From Caldilineaceae bacterium (GTDB taxonomy: Bacteria > Chloroflexota > Anaerolineae > Caldilineales > Caldilineaceae), in the NCBI GenBank assembly GCA_026645575.1, contig JAPKMW010000009.1:104608-168607 (forward strand): DNA of 64,000 nt. Reading direction: 5' to 3'. Below the pieces are notes generated by a model. The model was not told where the DNA came from and searched no databases. It saw only the letters and a list, made by a program, of their open reading frames with translations. Positions 36,455 through 44,390 of this stretch are shown one piece after another (position 1 is the first letter of the stretch; every line of letters starts with the position of its first letter). A program made the position numbers and the translations under genes.

Positions 36455-36551
36455 GGGTTCATAAAATGTTATATTTTTATGGCAACTACCAAGCTTGCTC
36501 GCCGCCGATCTGTGGCTGGCGTCCCCAACGCTGGTCACGGATTATGAACCC
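36455..36551. repeat. Palindrome-ended intergenic element, family B-like copy 3
   Basis: GGGTTCATAA (36455-36464) and TTATGAACCC (36542-36551) are exact inverted repeats about 97 bases apart. The interior includes GCTTGCTCGCCGCCGA and GCTGGTCACGG. The right end touches the stop codon of the GT2 gene at 36551-36553, like copy 1. The terminal sequence resembles the (A)GGGTTCGTAAA end of family B. Confidence 0.55.
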
Positions 36552-37747
36552 TAGGTGGAAGTCGGCATGATTTTATATAGAACGCTACGTGTAATTGTTC
36601 CCCAAAAAGCTCGCGAAAAGAGAAGATGTGGACTACAGGATGTTGCTGCCCAGAGCCAATGATATGCTGTGCGCAATTTGTTGGCGCGGCCCGCCTCATC
36701 AGCCAGTGCTAAGAAGGCGCTAGCCTGGAATCTGGCATAGTGTTTTTGCAATATATCAGATTTTGGCTTTTGAAGCGCCAGCACATTCAATAAACTTACA
36801 ATATCCTGCTGTGCCGCCTCCCAATTCGGTTGGGTAGACGGATTGTTATGTTCTTCCGGTAAATGGGCGCGAATCAATCCCCGCCATAGTGCTATATTGA
36901 TCCCCGTGCTTGGTGAAATTTCAACCAACTGTTGAAAATAGTGCGCACTCGTCTCCACATCCCCGTGCGCCAAATAGCGAACTGAACCAGAGCCAAAGAG
37001 TTGTTCATAGGCGCAGCGCTTTAGGCGTGGCCAAGATTGCACATTGCCCTGTGGCTCGCCGAACATCTTTACCGCCTGCTGATAACTCGCGGCGATCATC
37101 CGTTTTGGATCGTTTGACATATTGCTTTCGTGACGGCGATATTTGACCAACACTTCCGACAGGCCGGTGAATGGTTGTCGTTCAGCCATCTTGATCCATA
37201 GATCTGAATCTTCTACAGCCCCTAATGACTCATCAAAAAGGCCAACAGCTTCCGCCAGTTTTTTTCGAAAGATCACGGCCGATGGAACCAGCCAATTGCC
37301 GTTAGCAATCAAAGTATCGTAAAACACCGTGGACGCCACTACTTTGAGACTTGGTCTACCCACGTCGTCACTGTTGCTGTTGATATATTGAAAGCCACAA
37401 TAGACAGCAGCGGCTTGTGGGTGTTGGTTCAGGTGGTTGAGCATTCTTTCCAAGAAGGTCGGCTTCCAAAGATCGTCCGCATCCAAAAGTGCGATCAAAT
37501 CTGCACGTGCGTTGCGAATGGCAATATTACGGGCGGCTGAAAGCCCCCGGTTTGGCTGGCGAATCCAGCGAATTCGATCGGCAAATTGTTGTATGATTTG
37601 TGGTGTACGATCCGTTGAGCCGTCATCGACGACAATAAGTTCAAAGTTCTGGTATGTTTGCGCAAATACACTTGTAATGGCTTCCGCCAAATAGCGCTCA
37701 GCATTATATGCCGGCATGACTACAGAAACCAGGCTTGACATCGTCAT
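36551..37747 (-). CDS. Glycosyltransferase family 2 with helical C-terminal extension
   Basis: A 398-residue protein. The first ~230 residues are a canonical GT-A domain ([56 protein letters not shown]). The remaining ~170 residues are alpha-helical without a catalytic motif (VRYLAHGDVETSAHYFQQLV, FLALADEAGRANKLRTAYHW), similar to TPR-like tails on some transferases. The GT2 gene at 48198 has a comparable tail. The start at 37747 has AAGAGAAG upstream; an ATG at 37741 is also usable. Confidence 0.9.
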   Translation of the reverse strand: MTMSSLVSVVMPAYNAERYLAEAITSVFAQTYQNFELIVVDDGSTDRTPQIIQQFADRIRWIRQPNRGLSAARNIAIRNARADLIALLDADDLWKPTFLERMLNHLNQHPQAAAVYCGFQYINSNSDDVGRPSLKVVASTVFYDTLIANGNWLVPSAVIFRKKLAEAVGLFDESLGAVEDSDLWIKMAERQPFTGLSEVLVKYRRHESNMSNDPKRMIAASYQQAVKMFGEPQGNVQSWPRLKRCAYEQLFGSGSVRYLAHGDVETSAHYFQQLVEISPSTGINIALWRGLIRAHLPEEHNNPSTQPNWEAAQQDIVSLLNVLALQKPKSDILQKHYARFQASAFLALADEAGRANKLRTAYHWLWAATSCSPHLLFSRAFWGTITRSVLYKIMPTST

Positions 37748-37794
37748 ATAGCTTCTCTTATTATCAGTAGACCGCAACACACCCAGAAGCGCAT

Positions 37795-37838
37795 AGACTG
37801 ACTCTGGACTACGCGACTACCTGACTGCGGACTACTGA
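37795..37838. repeat. GACTAC-based degenerate intergenic repeat
   Basis: GACTG, GACTCTGGACTACGCGACTA and CTGACTGCGGACTACTGA form a short-period repeat in a 100-base gap. Related strings occur at 2248-2280, 31031-31072 and 42079-42128. Confidence 0.5.
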
Positions 37839-37849
37839 TTATGCATGGG

Positions 37850-39124
37850 TTAGTGTCTGCTGAGGATGTTAGCAAAGAGCGCTTCCAATTCGCTCACTGC
37901 TCGATCCCATGAATATTTCGTCACTGCTTCCTGGCGAGCTGCTTGCCCCAATGTCGCCCGCTGGGCTGGATTTTGCAACAATGCCAGCACTGCGGCGGCT
38001 AGTTCGGCGGGTTGGTCGGGCGGGACAAGCCGGGCGTGAACGCCATCAGTCAAAATCCGCTGCATATTAGGCACGGCCGGGGCGACAATCGCGCGACCCG
38101 CCGCCATGTATTCAAAAAGCTTCAAGGGGGTCTCGACGATTTCAGCAGCCTCGCCGCGGTGATAAATGGTAGCGACATCGGCAAGCTGCAACAGTTGCGC
38201 AACCGCTTGGTGGCTCACGCGCCCGGTGAAAATGACCCGATCCTGCAATCCATAGTCATCAACCTTCTTTTCCAACGCTGACCGTAAGCCACCATCACCG
38301 ACAAAGAGCATCTGTACAGCCGGCAAAGCGGCTGCGATCTGACGAAAGCCCTCTAAGATGAGATCAACCCCATGCCAGGGTTGGAAGCTGCCGGTAAAAA
38401 TAACGACCGGGCCAGCGCCAATCCCAAAGCGGCTACGTGTTTCCGGTGCTGCTGTTGTATTGAGAAAGAGATCGATTTCAGCCCCGTTCCGTACAACTGT
38501 GATCTTGCCCTCAGCCAACCCCCAGCGCTGGATCAACCGCTGCTTGATGGTTTCACCGACGGCAACAATGTGGGGGACGTTGCGATAAAAATGACGGGTG
38601 ACAAAATGGATCGCCGCCCACTGCCTGCGGGTGGCCTGGAAACCAATCTGTCGCCATTCTTCAATCAGATCGCCATTCACTTCCAGCACCAACGGGATAC
38701 CCAAACGCCGGGCTGCAATCAGCCCGCCATAGGACATCGTACCGTCCCGTTCATAGAGTAGATCGAAATTCCGAAAGGCAGCAACACAGGCGTCGGAGAA
38801 GCGAAAACTGTCAAAGAAACGCCAAAAGGGAAGCTGGAGTCGCCCCTGTACCCCGCGCACCAGTTTCTCGCTCAAGCGAAAGGGGAGTTGCGCCGAAACA
38901 CTAAATTCTCCGGGATGCCACACCGCCACATCATCGGTCCACTGAGTTTGCTCCTGTTGCATAGCGACCATGCGCATCTGGTGGCCGCGCCGTTGCAAGC
39001 GATCATAGACTGCTTTTACATGCAATTGCGGCCCGGAGACCGTTGCCATATCGGTGGCATTGACTTGCATCACATAGCCGATTTTTAATTTGCGCTCGGC
39101 ACAGGGTTGCGTCAACAAGGTCAT
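37850..39124 (-). CDS. Glycosyltransferase family 4
   Basis: A 424-residue GT-B glycosyltransferase. The N-terminal domain includes YVMQVNATDMATVSGPQLHV; the donor domain shows VIFTGSFQPWHGVDLILEGF and ETPLKLFEYMAAGRAIVAP. ATG 39124 overlaps the stop codon of the wbpI-like gene by four bases (ATGA), so it is translated with the diacetamido-uronate pathway genes. That makes it a candidate for the transferase that uses their product (inference). Confidence 0.91.
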   Translation of the reverse strand: MTLLTQPCAERKLKIGYVMQVNATDMATVSGPQLHVKAVYDRLQRRGHQMRMVAMQQEQTQWTDDVAVWHPGEFSVSAQLPFRLSEKLVRGVQGRLQLPFWRFFDSFRFSDACVAAFRNFDLLYERDGTMSYGGLIAARRLGIPLVLEVNGDLIEEWRQIGFQATRRQWAAIHFVTRHFYRNVPHIVAVGETIKQRLIQRWGLAEGKITVVRNGAEIDLFLNTTAAPETRSRFGIGAGPVVIFTGSFQPWHGVDLILEGFRQIAAALPAVQMLFVGDGGLRSALEKKVDDYGLQDRVIFTGRVSHQAVAQLLQLADVATIYHRGEAAEIVETPLKLFEYMAAGRAIVAPAVPNMQRILTDGVHARLVPPDQPAELAAAVLALLQNPAQRATLGQAARQEAVTKYSWDRAVSELEALFANILSRH

Positions 39125-40176
39125 TGGAGCCACCGCACAATCTTTTCACTGGCCTGACCGTTGCCAAAGAGGGGCGGCGGCGCGACTTGCGGCCAGCACT
39201 GTTCTGTCACCGCTTTGAGGATCGCCCCTTTCTCCGCTGGCGCCAGCACATTCCACCCGCTCGCGACCGTCTCCACCCATTCCGTCTCCGGGCGCACAGT
39301 AACACAAGGCACGGCGAAGAAGAACGCTTCTTTCTGGATGCCGCCTGAATCGGTGATGATCAAGCGGGCGTTCTGTTGCAACATCAACATATCCAGATAG
39401 CCTACCGGCTCAATAAGCTGGACATGGGGTAGCCGTGGCAGCGCCAGGGCAGCCAGTTGCTTGCGGGTGCGCGGGTGAACGGGAAAGACCACCGGCTCAT
39501 CCAGCGCCGCCAGCGCGTCTAGGATATTGTATAGCTTCTCCGGCACATCGGTGTTGTAGGGACGATGGATGGTCGCCAGCAGAAAGCGCTTTGGTTGAAG
39601 TTGCAACTGCTGCAAGATGGTCGATGTGCGCTGCGCCAACGCCGTAAAGTGTAAGACGGCGTCATACATGGTATCGCCGACCAGATGGACACCGTTGGTG
39701 ATCCCCTCTTGCGCCAGTAAATTCACCGCTGTTTGGGTCGGGCAGAAGAGGAGATCGGCGCAATGGTCGGTCAGCACTCGATTGTGTTCTTCGGGCATGG
39801 TGCGGTTAAAGGAGCGCAACCCTGCCTCGACATGGGCCACGGGGATATGCAGCTTGACCGCCGCCAGCGCGCCCGCCAGCGTCGAGTTGGTGTCGCCATA
39901 GACCAGCACCCAGTCGGGTCGTTGCTCTTGCATGACACTCTCCAATTGCATCAACATCTGACCAGTCTGTTGCCCGTGCCCGCCTGAGCCAATGGCGAGA
40001 TTCAGCGCCGGCTGGGGTAGCTGCAACTCATCAAAAAAGAGCTGTGACATATTGTGATCGTAGTGCTGGCCGGTATGGACCAGAAACTCGGTATGCCCGG
40101 CGGCCTGCAATGCGCGGCCCACCGGCGCCGCTTTGATAAACTGGGGACGCGCCCCGACCACGGTTACTATTTTCAT
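39121..40176 (-). CDS. Non-hydrolysing UDP-GlcNAc 2-epimerase family (WecB/WbpI-like)
   Basis: A 351-residue protein with all family signatures: VVGARPQFIKAAPVGRAL at the N-terminus, HTGQHYDHNMS, HVEAGLRSFNRTMPEEHNR with the catalytic acidic residues, and ITDSGGIQKEAF near the C-terminus. WecB converts UDP-GlcNAc to UDP-ManNAc. WbpI performs the analogous C2 epimerisation on UDP-GlcNAc3NAcA. The three genes immediately upstream match WbpE, WbpD and WbpB, so the WbpI role is favoured by context, although sequence alone does not separate the two. It is six bases from the aminotransferase gene. Confidence 0.93.
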   Translation of the reverse strand: MKIVTVVGARPQFIKAAPVGRALQAAGHTEFLVHTGQHYDHNMSQLFFDELQLPQPALNLAIGSGGHGQQTGQMLMQLESVMQEQRPDWVLVYGDTNSTLAGALAAVKLHIPVAHVEAGLRSFNRTMPEEHNRVLTDHCADLLFCPTQTAVNLLAQEGITNGVHLVGDTMYDAVLHFTALAQRTSTILQQLQLQPKRFLLATIHRPYNTDVPEKLYNILDALAALDEPVVFPVHPRTRKQLAALALPRLPHVQLIEPVGYLDMLMLQQNARLIITDSGGIQKEAFFFAVPCVTVRPETEWVETVASGWNVLAPAEKGAILKAVTEQCWPQVAPPPLFGNGQASEKIVRWLQ

Positions 40177-40182
40177 CGTTTG

Positions 40183-41325
40183 TTATCTTTGCTGCTCATA
40201 AAAGCGCGCAATGGTCTCCACCACCGTACGCTGCATGGCTTCGGTCAATTCAGGATAGATGGGGATCGCCAATGATTCATTGGCCGCCGCTTCACTCTGG
40301 GGAAAGTCCCCAGCGCGATACCCCAGATCGGCAAAACATTCCTGCAGGTGCATGGGTACGGGATAGTAGATTTCGTGGCCGATCTGCCGCTCTTTGAGAT
40401 AGGCCAGCAACGCCGCCCGCCGGGGGACGCGAATGATAAACTGATTGTAGATATGACGAACCGCTGTCGCTTCCACCGGTAGCTCCACAATGTCGGCCAA
40501 CCCGCACGCCTGAAAGAGCCGGCGGTAGATGGCGGCGTTACGCTGCCGTCCTTCCGTCCACCCGTCCAAGTACTTGAGCTTGACCCGCAACACCGCCGCC
40601 TGCAAGGTGTCCAAACGAAAGTTGCCCCCGACAACCTTATGATAATACTTGGGGTGGGCGCCATGTTTGCTCAGTAGATTGACCTGTTCCGCCAAGTGTG
40701 GATCGTTGGTTACAACCATTCCGCCATCGCCAAAGCCCCCCAAATTTTTGGACGGGAAGAAGCTAAAGGCGCCTAGATGACCAAACGAGCCGGCGCGACG
40801 CCCCTTATATTCAGCGCCAATGGCCTGGGCGCCATCCTCGATCACATACAACCTATACTGGTCGGCTATCGCCATAATCGGTTCCATATCGGCCATCTGC
40901 CCGAAGAGGTGGACAGGCATGATGACGCGTGTCTGGGGCGTGATCTTGGCGACAATGGCTGCCGGATCGATGTTATAACTAAGGCGCTCAATATCGACAA
41001 AGACCGGCTTGGCGCCCAGACGGGCAATCGACCCGGCGGTGGCAAAAAAGGTATAGGGGGTGGTGATCACCTCGTCCCCCGCTCCGATGCCGAGCGCCAT
41101 CAGCGCCACCAATAAGGCGTCGGTGCCGGAAGAGGAACCGATGCCATAAGCGCAGTGGGCATAGGCTGCGACTTCTTCTTCCAACGCCTTGACATCAGGG
41201 CCAAGAATAAAATGCTGCGACGCCACCACCCGATCCATCGCCGTTTGCACCTCGGTGCGGATGGTGGCATATTGTGCTTTCAAATCTAGTAAGGGAACTG
41301 GTTGAAGCTGATTGATCGTACTCAT
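40183..41325 (-). CDS. DegT/DnrJ/EryC1/StrS aminotransferase, WbpE-like
   Basis: A 380-residue PLP-dependent sugar aminotransferase. It shows [20 protein letters not shown] (PLP phosphate site), [37 protein letters not shown] and the PLP Lys in [16 protein letters not shown]. In the WbpB-WbpE pair the 3-keto group of the UDP-GlcNAc-uronate is aminated to give UDP-GlcNAc(3NH2)A. The neighbouring wbpB-, wbpD- and wbpI-like genes support that assignment. No strong ribosome binding site precedes ATG 41325; a family A palindrome lies just upstream. Confidence 0.92.
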   Translation of the reverse strand: MSTINQLQPVPLLDLKAQYATIRTEVQTAMDRVVASQHFILGPDVKALEEEVAAYAHCAYGIGSSSGTDALLVALMALGIGAGDEVITTPYTFFATAGSIARLGAKPVFVDIERLSYNIDPAAIVAKITPQTRVIMPVHLFGQMADMEPIMAIADQYRLYVIEDGAQAIGAEYKGRRAGSFGHLGAFSFFPSKNLGGFGDGGMVVTNDPHLAEQVNLLSKHGAHPKYYHKVVGGNFRLDTLQAAVLRVKLKYLDGWTEGRQRNAAIYRRLFQACGLADIVELPVEATAVRHIYNQFIIRVPRRAALLAYLKERQIGHEIYYPVPMHLQECFADLGYRAGDFPQSEAAANESLAIPIYPELTEAMQRTVVETIARFYEQQR

Positions 41326-41352
41326 AGAAGATTGTGTATGTAACTCCTACTC

Positions 41353-41412
41353 CCGCTCATAGCCAGTCCGTGACTGGCATCCAATCGCCAGTCACGGACT
41401 GGCTACGAGCGG
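41353..41412. repeat. Intergenic palindrome, family A
   Basis: Arms 41353-41377 and 41388-41412 pair over 25 bases with one mismatch; the core is GCTCATAGCCAGTCCGTGAC. It lies between the acyltransferase and aminotransferase genes, within what is otherwise a pathway operon. Confidence 0.8.
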
Positions 41413-41431
41413 AAAGCATATCGTTGCTTGC

Positions 41432-42055
41432 TTACTTTTGTTGCGCCAGCGGCTCATCCTCCGGCCAATCCAAACAGCGCAGGACGCCCGGTTCCACTTC
41501 GCAATAGCGCCAGCCGCTCTCGGCGCACAGCCAATGGCCGGCAATATTCTGTTTGGTCAGGCGATGACCATGCCGGCTGACCCACCCTTTCTGGCGCGCC
41601 GGCACCCCCAGCATCAGGGCATAATCCGGAACATCGCCACGCACGACAGCGCCGGCGCCGATGAAGGCATAGCACCCCACTGTGGCGCCGCACACAATGG
41701 TGGCGTTGGCGCCGATGGTGGCCCCCCGCCGTACTAGGGTGCGTTGATATTGGTCGTGACGCACAATCTGGGCGCGTGGGTTGGTGACATTGGTGAAGAC
41801 ACAGGATGGCCCGCAAAAGACATCATCTTCCAACGCAACACCGGTATAAACAGCGACATTGTTCTGGATCTTGACATTGTTGCCGATCACCACGTGCGGG
41901 GCGACCAGCACATTTTGGCCCAAGTTACAGCACTGGCCGATGCTCGCGTGCGCCATAATATGACAAAAGTGCCAGATCTTGGTGCCGGCGCCAATTGTGC
42001 AAGGCTCATCGACATAGGCGCTCTCGTGGACAAAATAATTCCTGCTTTGTGTCAC
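41432..42055 (-). CDS. Left-handed beta-helix N-acetyltransferase, WbpD-like
   Basis: A 207-residue acyltransferase built from hexapeptide repeats (IGAGTKIWHFCHIMAHASIG, CNLGQNVLVAPHVVIGNNVK, VRRGATIGANATIVCGATVG). The GTKIWHF motif is characteristic of WbpD/WlbB enzymes, which acetylate the 3-amino group of UDP-GlcNAc(3NH2)A using acetyl-CoA. It starts at GTG 42055 with AGGAGCGAGG upstream. It sits between the WbpB- and WbpE-like genes in the pathway order. Confidence 0.92.
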   Translation of the reverse strand: MTQSRNYFVHESAYVDEPCTIGAGTKIWHFCHIMAHASIGQCCNLGQNVLVAPHVVIGNNVKIQNNVAVYTGVALEDDVFCGPSCVFTNVTNPRAQIVRHDQYQRTLVRRGATIGANATIVCGATVGCYAFIGAGAVVRGDVPDYALMLGVPARQKGWVSRHGHRLTKQNIAGHWLCAESGWRYCEVEPGVLRCLDWPEDEPLAQQK

Positions 42056-42078
42056 AACCTCGCTCCTGTCCGCTAGAA

Positions 42079-42128
42079 TGACTTTGGACTATGCGACCAC
42101 ACGACTGCAAACGACTGCCGACTACTGC
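42079..42128. repeat. GACT-rich degenerate intergenic repeat
   Basis: GACTTTGGACTATGCGACCA followed by CACGACTGCAAACGACTGCC and GACTACTGCG overlaps the end of the wbpB-like gene (stop at 42122). Same type as at 37795-37838. Confidence 0.5.
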
Positions 42129-43111
42129 GTATCAACCGGCAAGGTGACCGGTTCACCATTCATCACCAGCGAGCGCTGGGCGGCTTGCAACACTTTGAGA
42201 ACGCGTAAGCCGCTTTCGCCATCGGTAATGGGTGGGCGCCGGGTCGCGATGCTCTGCAGATAGGCTTGACATTCCAGCCGCAACGGCTCATCGTCGGCAA
42301 AGGTGACAAGCTCTCCTTCGCCTTTGACCGGAATGGGTTGACCTTCCTTGATGTCCACCCGTTGGTCATAGAGAACTAGGCGCTTGGACACGTCATCAAA
42401 ACTTGCCATCTTCTTTGAGCCGATCACCACCAGGCGCTGCTCTTTGAAGGGGTGCAGCCACGAGACATGAATATGGCCGCGCACGCCATTGTCAAAGAGC
42501 AAGTTGGTAATCGTCACGTCGGCCACATTCGGTTGTACATAGCTGCCGCCACAGGCCACCACTTGAAAGGGCAAGCCCCCCATCAAGCGCAGAATGACGG
42601 CAATATCATGGGGGGCAAAACTCCAGAGAATGTTCTCTTCTGTGCGAATTTTGCCCAGGTTGAGCCGGTTAGAGTAGATATATTGCACCTTGCCCAGTTC
42701 ACCCGTGCAGATCAATTCGTAGAGGCGCAGGATGGCCGGATGGTATTCCAGCACATGCCCGACCATCAGAATCCGGCGACGAGCGCACGCCAGTTGCACC
42801 AGTTGCTTGCCCTGTTCATAGGTCAACGCCAGCGGCTTTTCGACAAAGACATCCTTGTCGGCAGAGAGCGCCTGGCAGACCAACGTATGATGGGTCTCAG
42901 CCGGGGTGGCAATCACCACCCCTGTGATCTGCGGATCGGCCAGGACTTCGGCCACCGAGGTGAGCAGACGGGTGGTGGGTGCAATCTGGGCTGCGGTGGC
43001 CCGCCCCTGCGGCGTTAGATCGCAAACCGCTTCCAGCGCACCCAACTGGGCGAAATTGCGCACCAGATTTCGACCCCAATAGCCACAACCGATCACCGCA
43101 ATGGTTGACAC
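42122..43111 (-). CDS. Gfo/Idh/MocA oxidoreductase, WbpB-like
   Basis: A 329-residue NAD-dependent dehydrogenase. The Rossmann motif VIGCGYWGRNLVRNFAQLG is at the N-terminus, and the family EKP motif (DVFVEKPLALT) is at about residue 95, with VGHVLEYHPAI after it. WbpB oxidises the C3 hydroxyl of UDP-GlcNAc-uronate. The three genes that follow encode the aminotransferase, acetyltransferase and 2-epimerase of the same pathway. The start is GTG 43111 with AGGAG eight bases upstream; an earlier in-frame GTG at 43135 lacks a site. The WbpA (UDP-GlcNAc 6-dehydrogenase) partner is not in the window. Confidence 0.91.
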   Translation of the reverse strand: MSTIAVIGCGYWGRNLVRNFAQLGALEAVCDLTPQGRATAAQIAPTTRLLTSVAEVLADPQITGVVIATPAETHHTLVCQALSADKDVFVEKPLALTYEQGKQLVQLACARRRILMVGHVLEYHPAILRLYELICTGELGKVQYIYSNRLNLGKIRTEENILWSFAPHDIAVILRLMGGLPFQVVACGGSYVQPNVADVTITNLLFDNGVRGHIHVSWLHPFKEQRLVVIGSKKMASFDDVSKRLVLYDQRVDIKEGQPIPVKGEGELVTFADDEPLRLECQAYLQSIATRRPPITDGESGLRVLKVLQAAQRSLVMNGEPVTLPVDTQ

Positions 43112-43164
43112 GTTGGTTACTCCTGAACTGGTCACATGAACTCAGTACACCGAAAACCATGAAA

Positions 43165-43259
43165 ATAGAACACGGATTTCATAGATTCGGCTGATCTAGG
43201 CTGATTTCAATCCGGTTTATCCGCCGGGGTCCCCTGGTGCTGCCCAATCCGCGTTCTAT
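43165..43259. repeat. 95-base element with 14-base inverted ends
   Basis: ATAGAACACGGATT (43165-43178) and AATCCGCGTTCTAT (43246-43259) are inverted with one mismatch. The interior has TAGATTCGGCTGATCTAGGC. It fills the gap between the wbpB-like gene and a GT4 gene and looks like a distinct intergenic repeat type. Confidence 0.6.
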
Positions 43260-43270
43260 TTGTACATTAG

Positions 43271-44266
43271 TTACTGCGCCATTGTTTCGGCAATGATTTG
43301 GCGAATCTGGCATTTGGTCCGATTGATATCAAAGTGTTCAGCGGCCAGCCGACGGAGTTCACTTTGTTGCGCCTCTTTTTCTGTGTCAGACAAGGTCGCA
43401 TAGGCGACAATTTTTTCCTGCCATTGGCGTTCGGTAAGAAAGAGATTGGCTGGCGGCACCATCTCTTCCGCCCCGGCCCAGAAATGGGAGAGGCAGTAAC
43501 AACCGGCGGCCATCGCCTCTAACAGCGCAACCTGTTGCCCTTCCCAAAAGCTATTGGAAATAAAGATGTCAATTTTTTGCAGCCAGGTCGGTATATCGGT
43601 GACCTGCCCGTCAAAGCGAATGGCATCTTGCAAGCCCAGTTCTTTGACCAACCGCTCCACCGCCAGCGCATAACGGTAATCACCCGCCGGTTCGCCGGCG
43701 ATAGAGAGCCGGGCTGGATAGCCCGCTGTCCGCAAACTGTGCAACATCAGCACAGCTTCGTACACGCGCTTGATGGGGCTGATGCTGCCAACCATGCCCA
43801 GATGCCATTGAAAGGGGCCACGCGCTAAGGGGCGAAACGACGCTAAGGAGCGACCATTAAAGACAACAACCGCCTTATGGGCATGAGCCGGGTAATAGTC
43901 TATGAAGCGCTGGCGCATCGCCTCGCTGACCAAAATGACCCGATCCACCACCTGCCATTCGATTTGTGGCGCCCACGCAAAAAGTTCGAAGGAGTGCAAC
44001 CGGGTCACAACTTTGCACGTTTTGGGCATCCGGCTGGCCTGCATCAACAGATCGCTGGCCCATTCAAAGAAGCAAAGGTCATTCTGCGCTAACAGTTGGC
44101 GCAAGCGCCGAACGTGGAGCATGGCGTTAATTTTGTTATAGAAGAAAGGTGCTTGATAACGTTTAGGTTGAAAGAGCGTGGTGCTGTAGTGTTCCGTTAA
44201 ATCGGTGTAAATCTCCCGAAAAAATGACCAACGCTCTTCGCCAACCAGAATGCCGATTTTCTTCAT
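43271..44266 (-). CDS. Glycosyltransferase family 4-like
   Basis: A 331-residue GT-B transferase with a short N-terminal domain (MKKIGILVGEERWSFFREIY). The donor domain shows LGMVGSISPIKRVYEAVLML, IFISNSFWEGQQVALLEAMA and AAGCYCLSHFWAG. The E-x7-E spacing fits GT4 (WEGQQVALLEAMA). Compared with typical GT4 proteins (about 380 residues) the acceptor domain is reduced. Substrates are unknown. Confidence 0.85.
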   Translation of the reverse strand: MKKIGILVGEERWSFFREIYTDLTEHYSTTLFQPKRYQAPFFYNKINAMLHVRRLRQLLAQNDLCFFEWASDLLMQASRMPKTCKVVTRLHSFELFAWAPQIEWQVVDRVILVSEAMRQRFIDYYPAHAHKAVVVFNGRSLASFRPLARGPFQWHLGMVGSISPIKRVYEAVLMLHSLRTAGYPARLSIAGEPAGDYRYALAVERLVKELGLQDAIRFDGQVTDIPTWLQKIDIFISNSFWEGQQVALLEAMAAGCYCLSHFWAGAEEMVPPANLFLTERQWQEKIVAYATLSDTEKEAQQSELRRLAAEHFDINRTKCQIRQIIAETMAQ

Positions 44267-44289
44267 AGCATTTTCGTCATCTTTCGCAC

Positions 44290-44388
44290 TAACGACTACG
44301 CCCGCTCGTAGCCGGTCCGTAACCAGCGTCGACTTGACTAAAACGCCAGTTACGGACCGGCTACGAGCGGGTAAGGGTGTAGTCGTTA
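44290..44388. repeat. Intergenic palindrome, family A (long form)
   Basis: Outer TAACGACTAC (44290-44299) pairs with GTAGTCGTTA (44379-44388). An inner perfect 23-base stem (44301-44323 with 44349-44371) contains GCTCGTAGCCGGTCCGTAAC. It occupies almost the whole gap between the GT4 and aminotransferase genes. Confidence 0.85.
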
Positions 44389-44390
44389 CC

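Noticed and set aside
42452..43018. + strand open frame (188 codons)
   Set aside because: Antisense to the WbpB-like gene, with no independent support.
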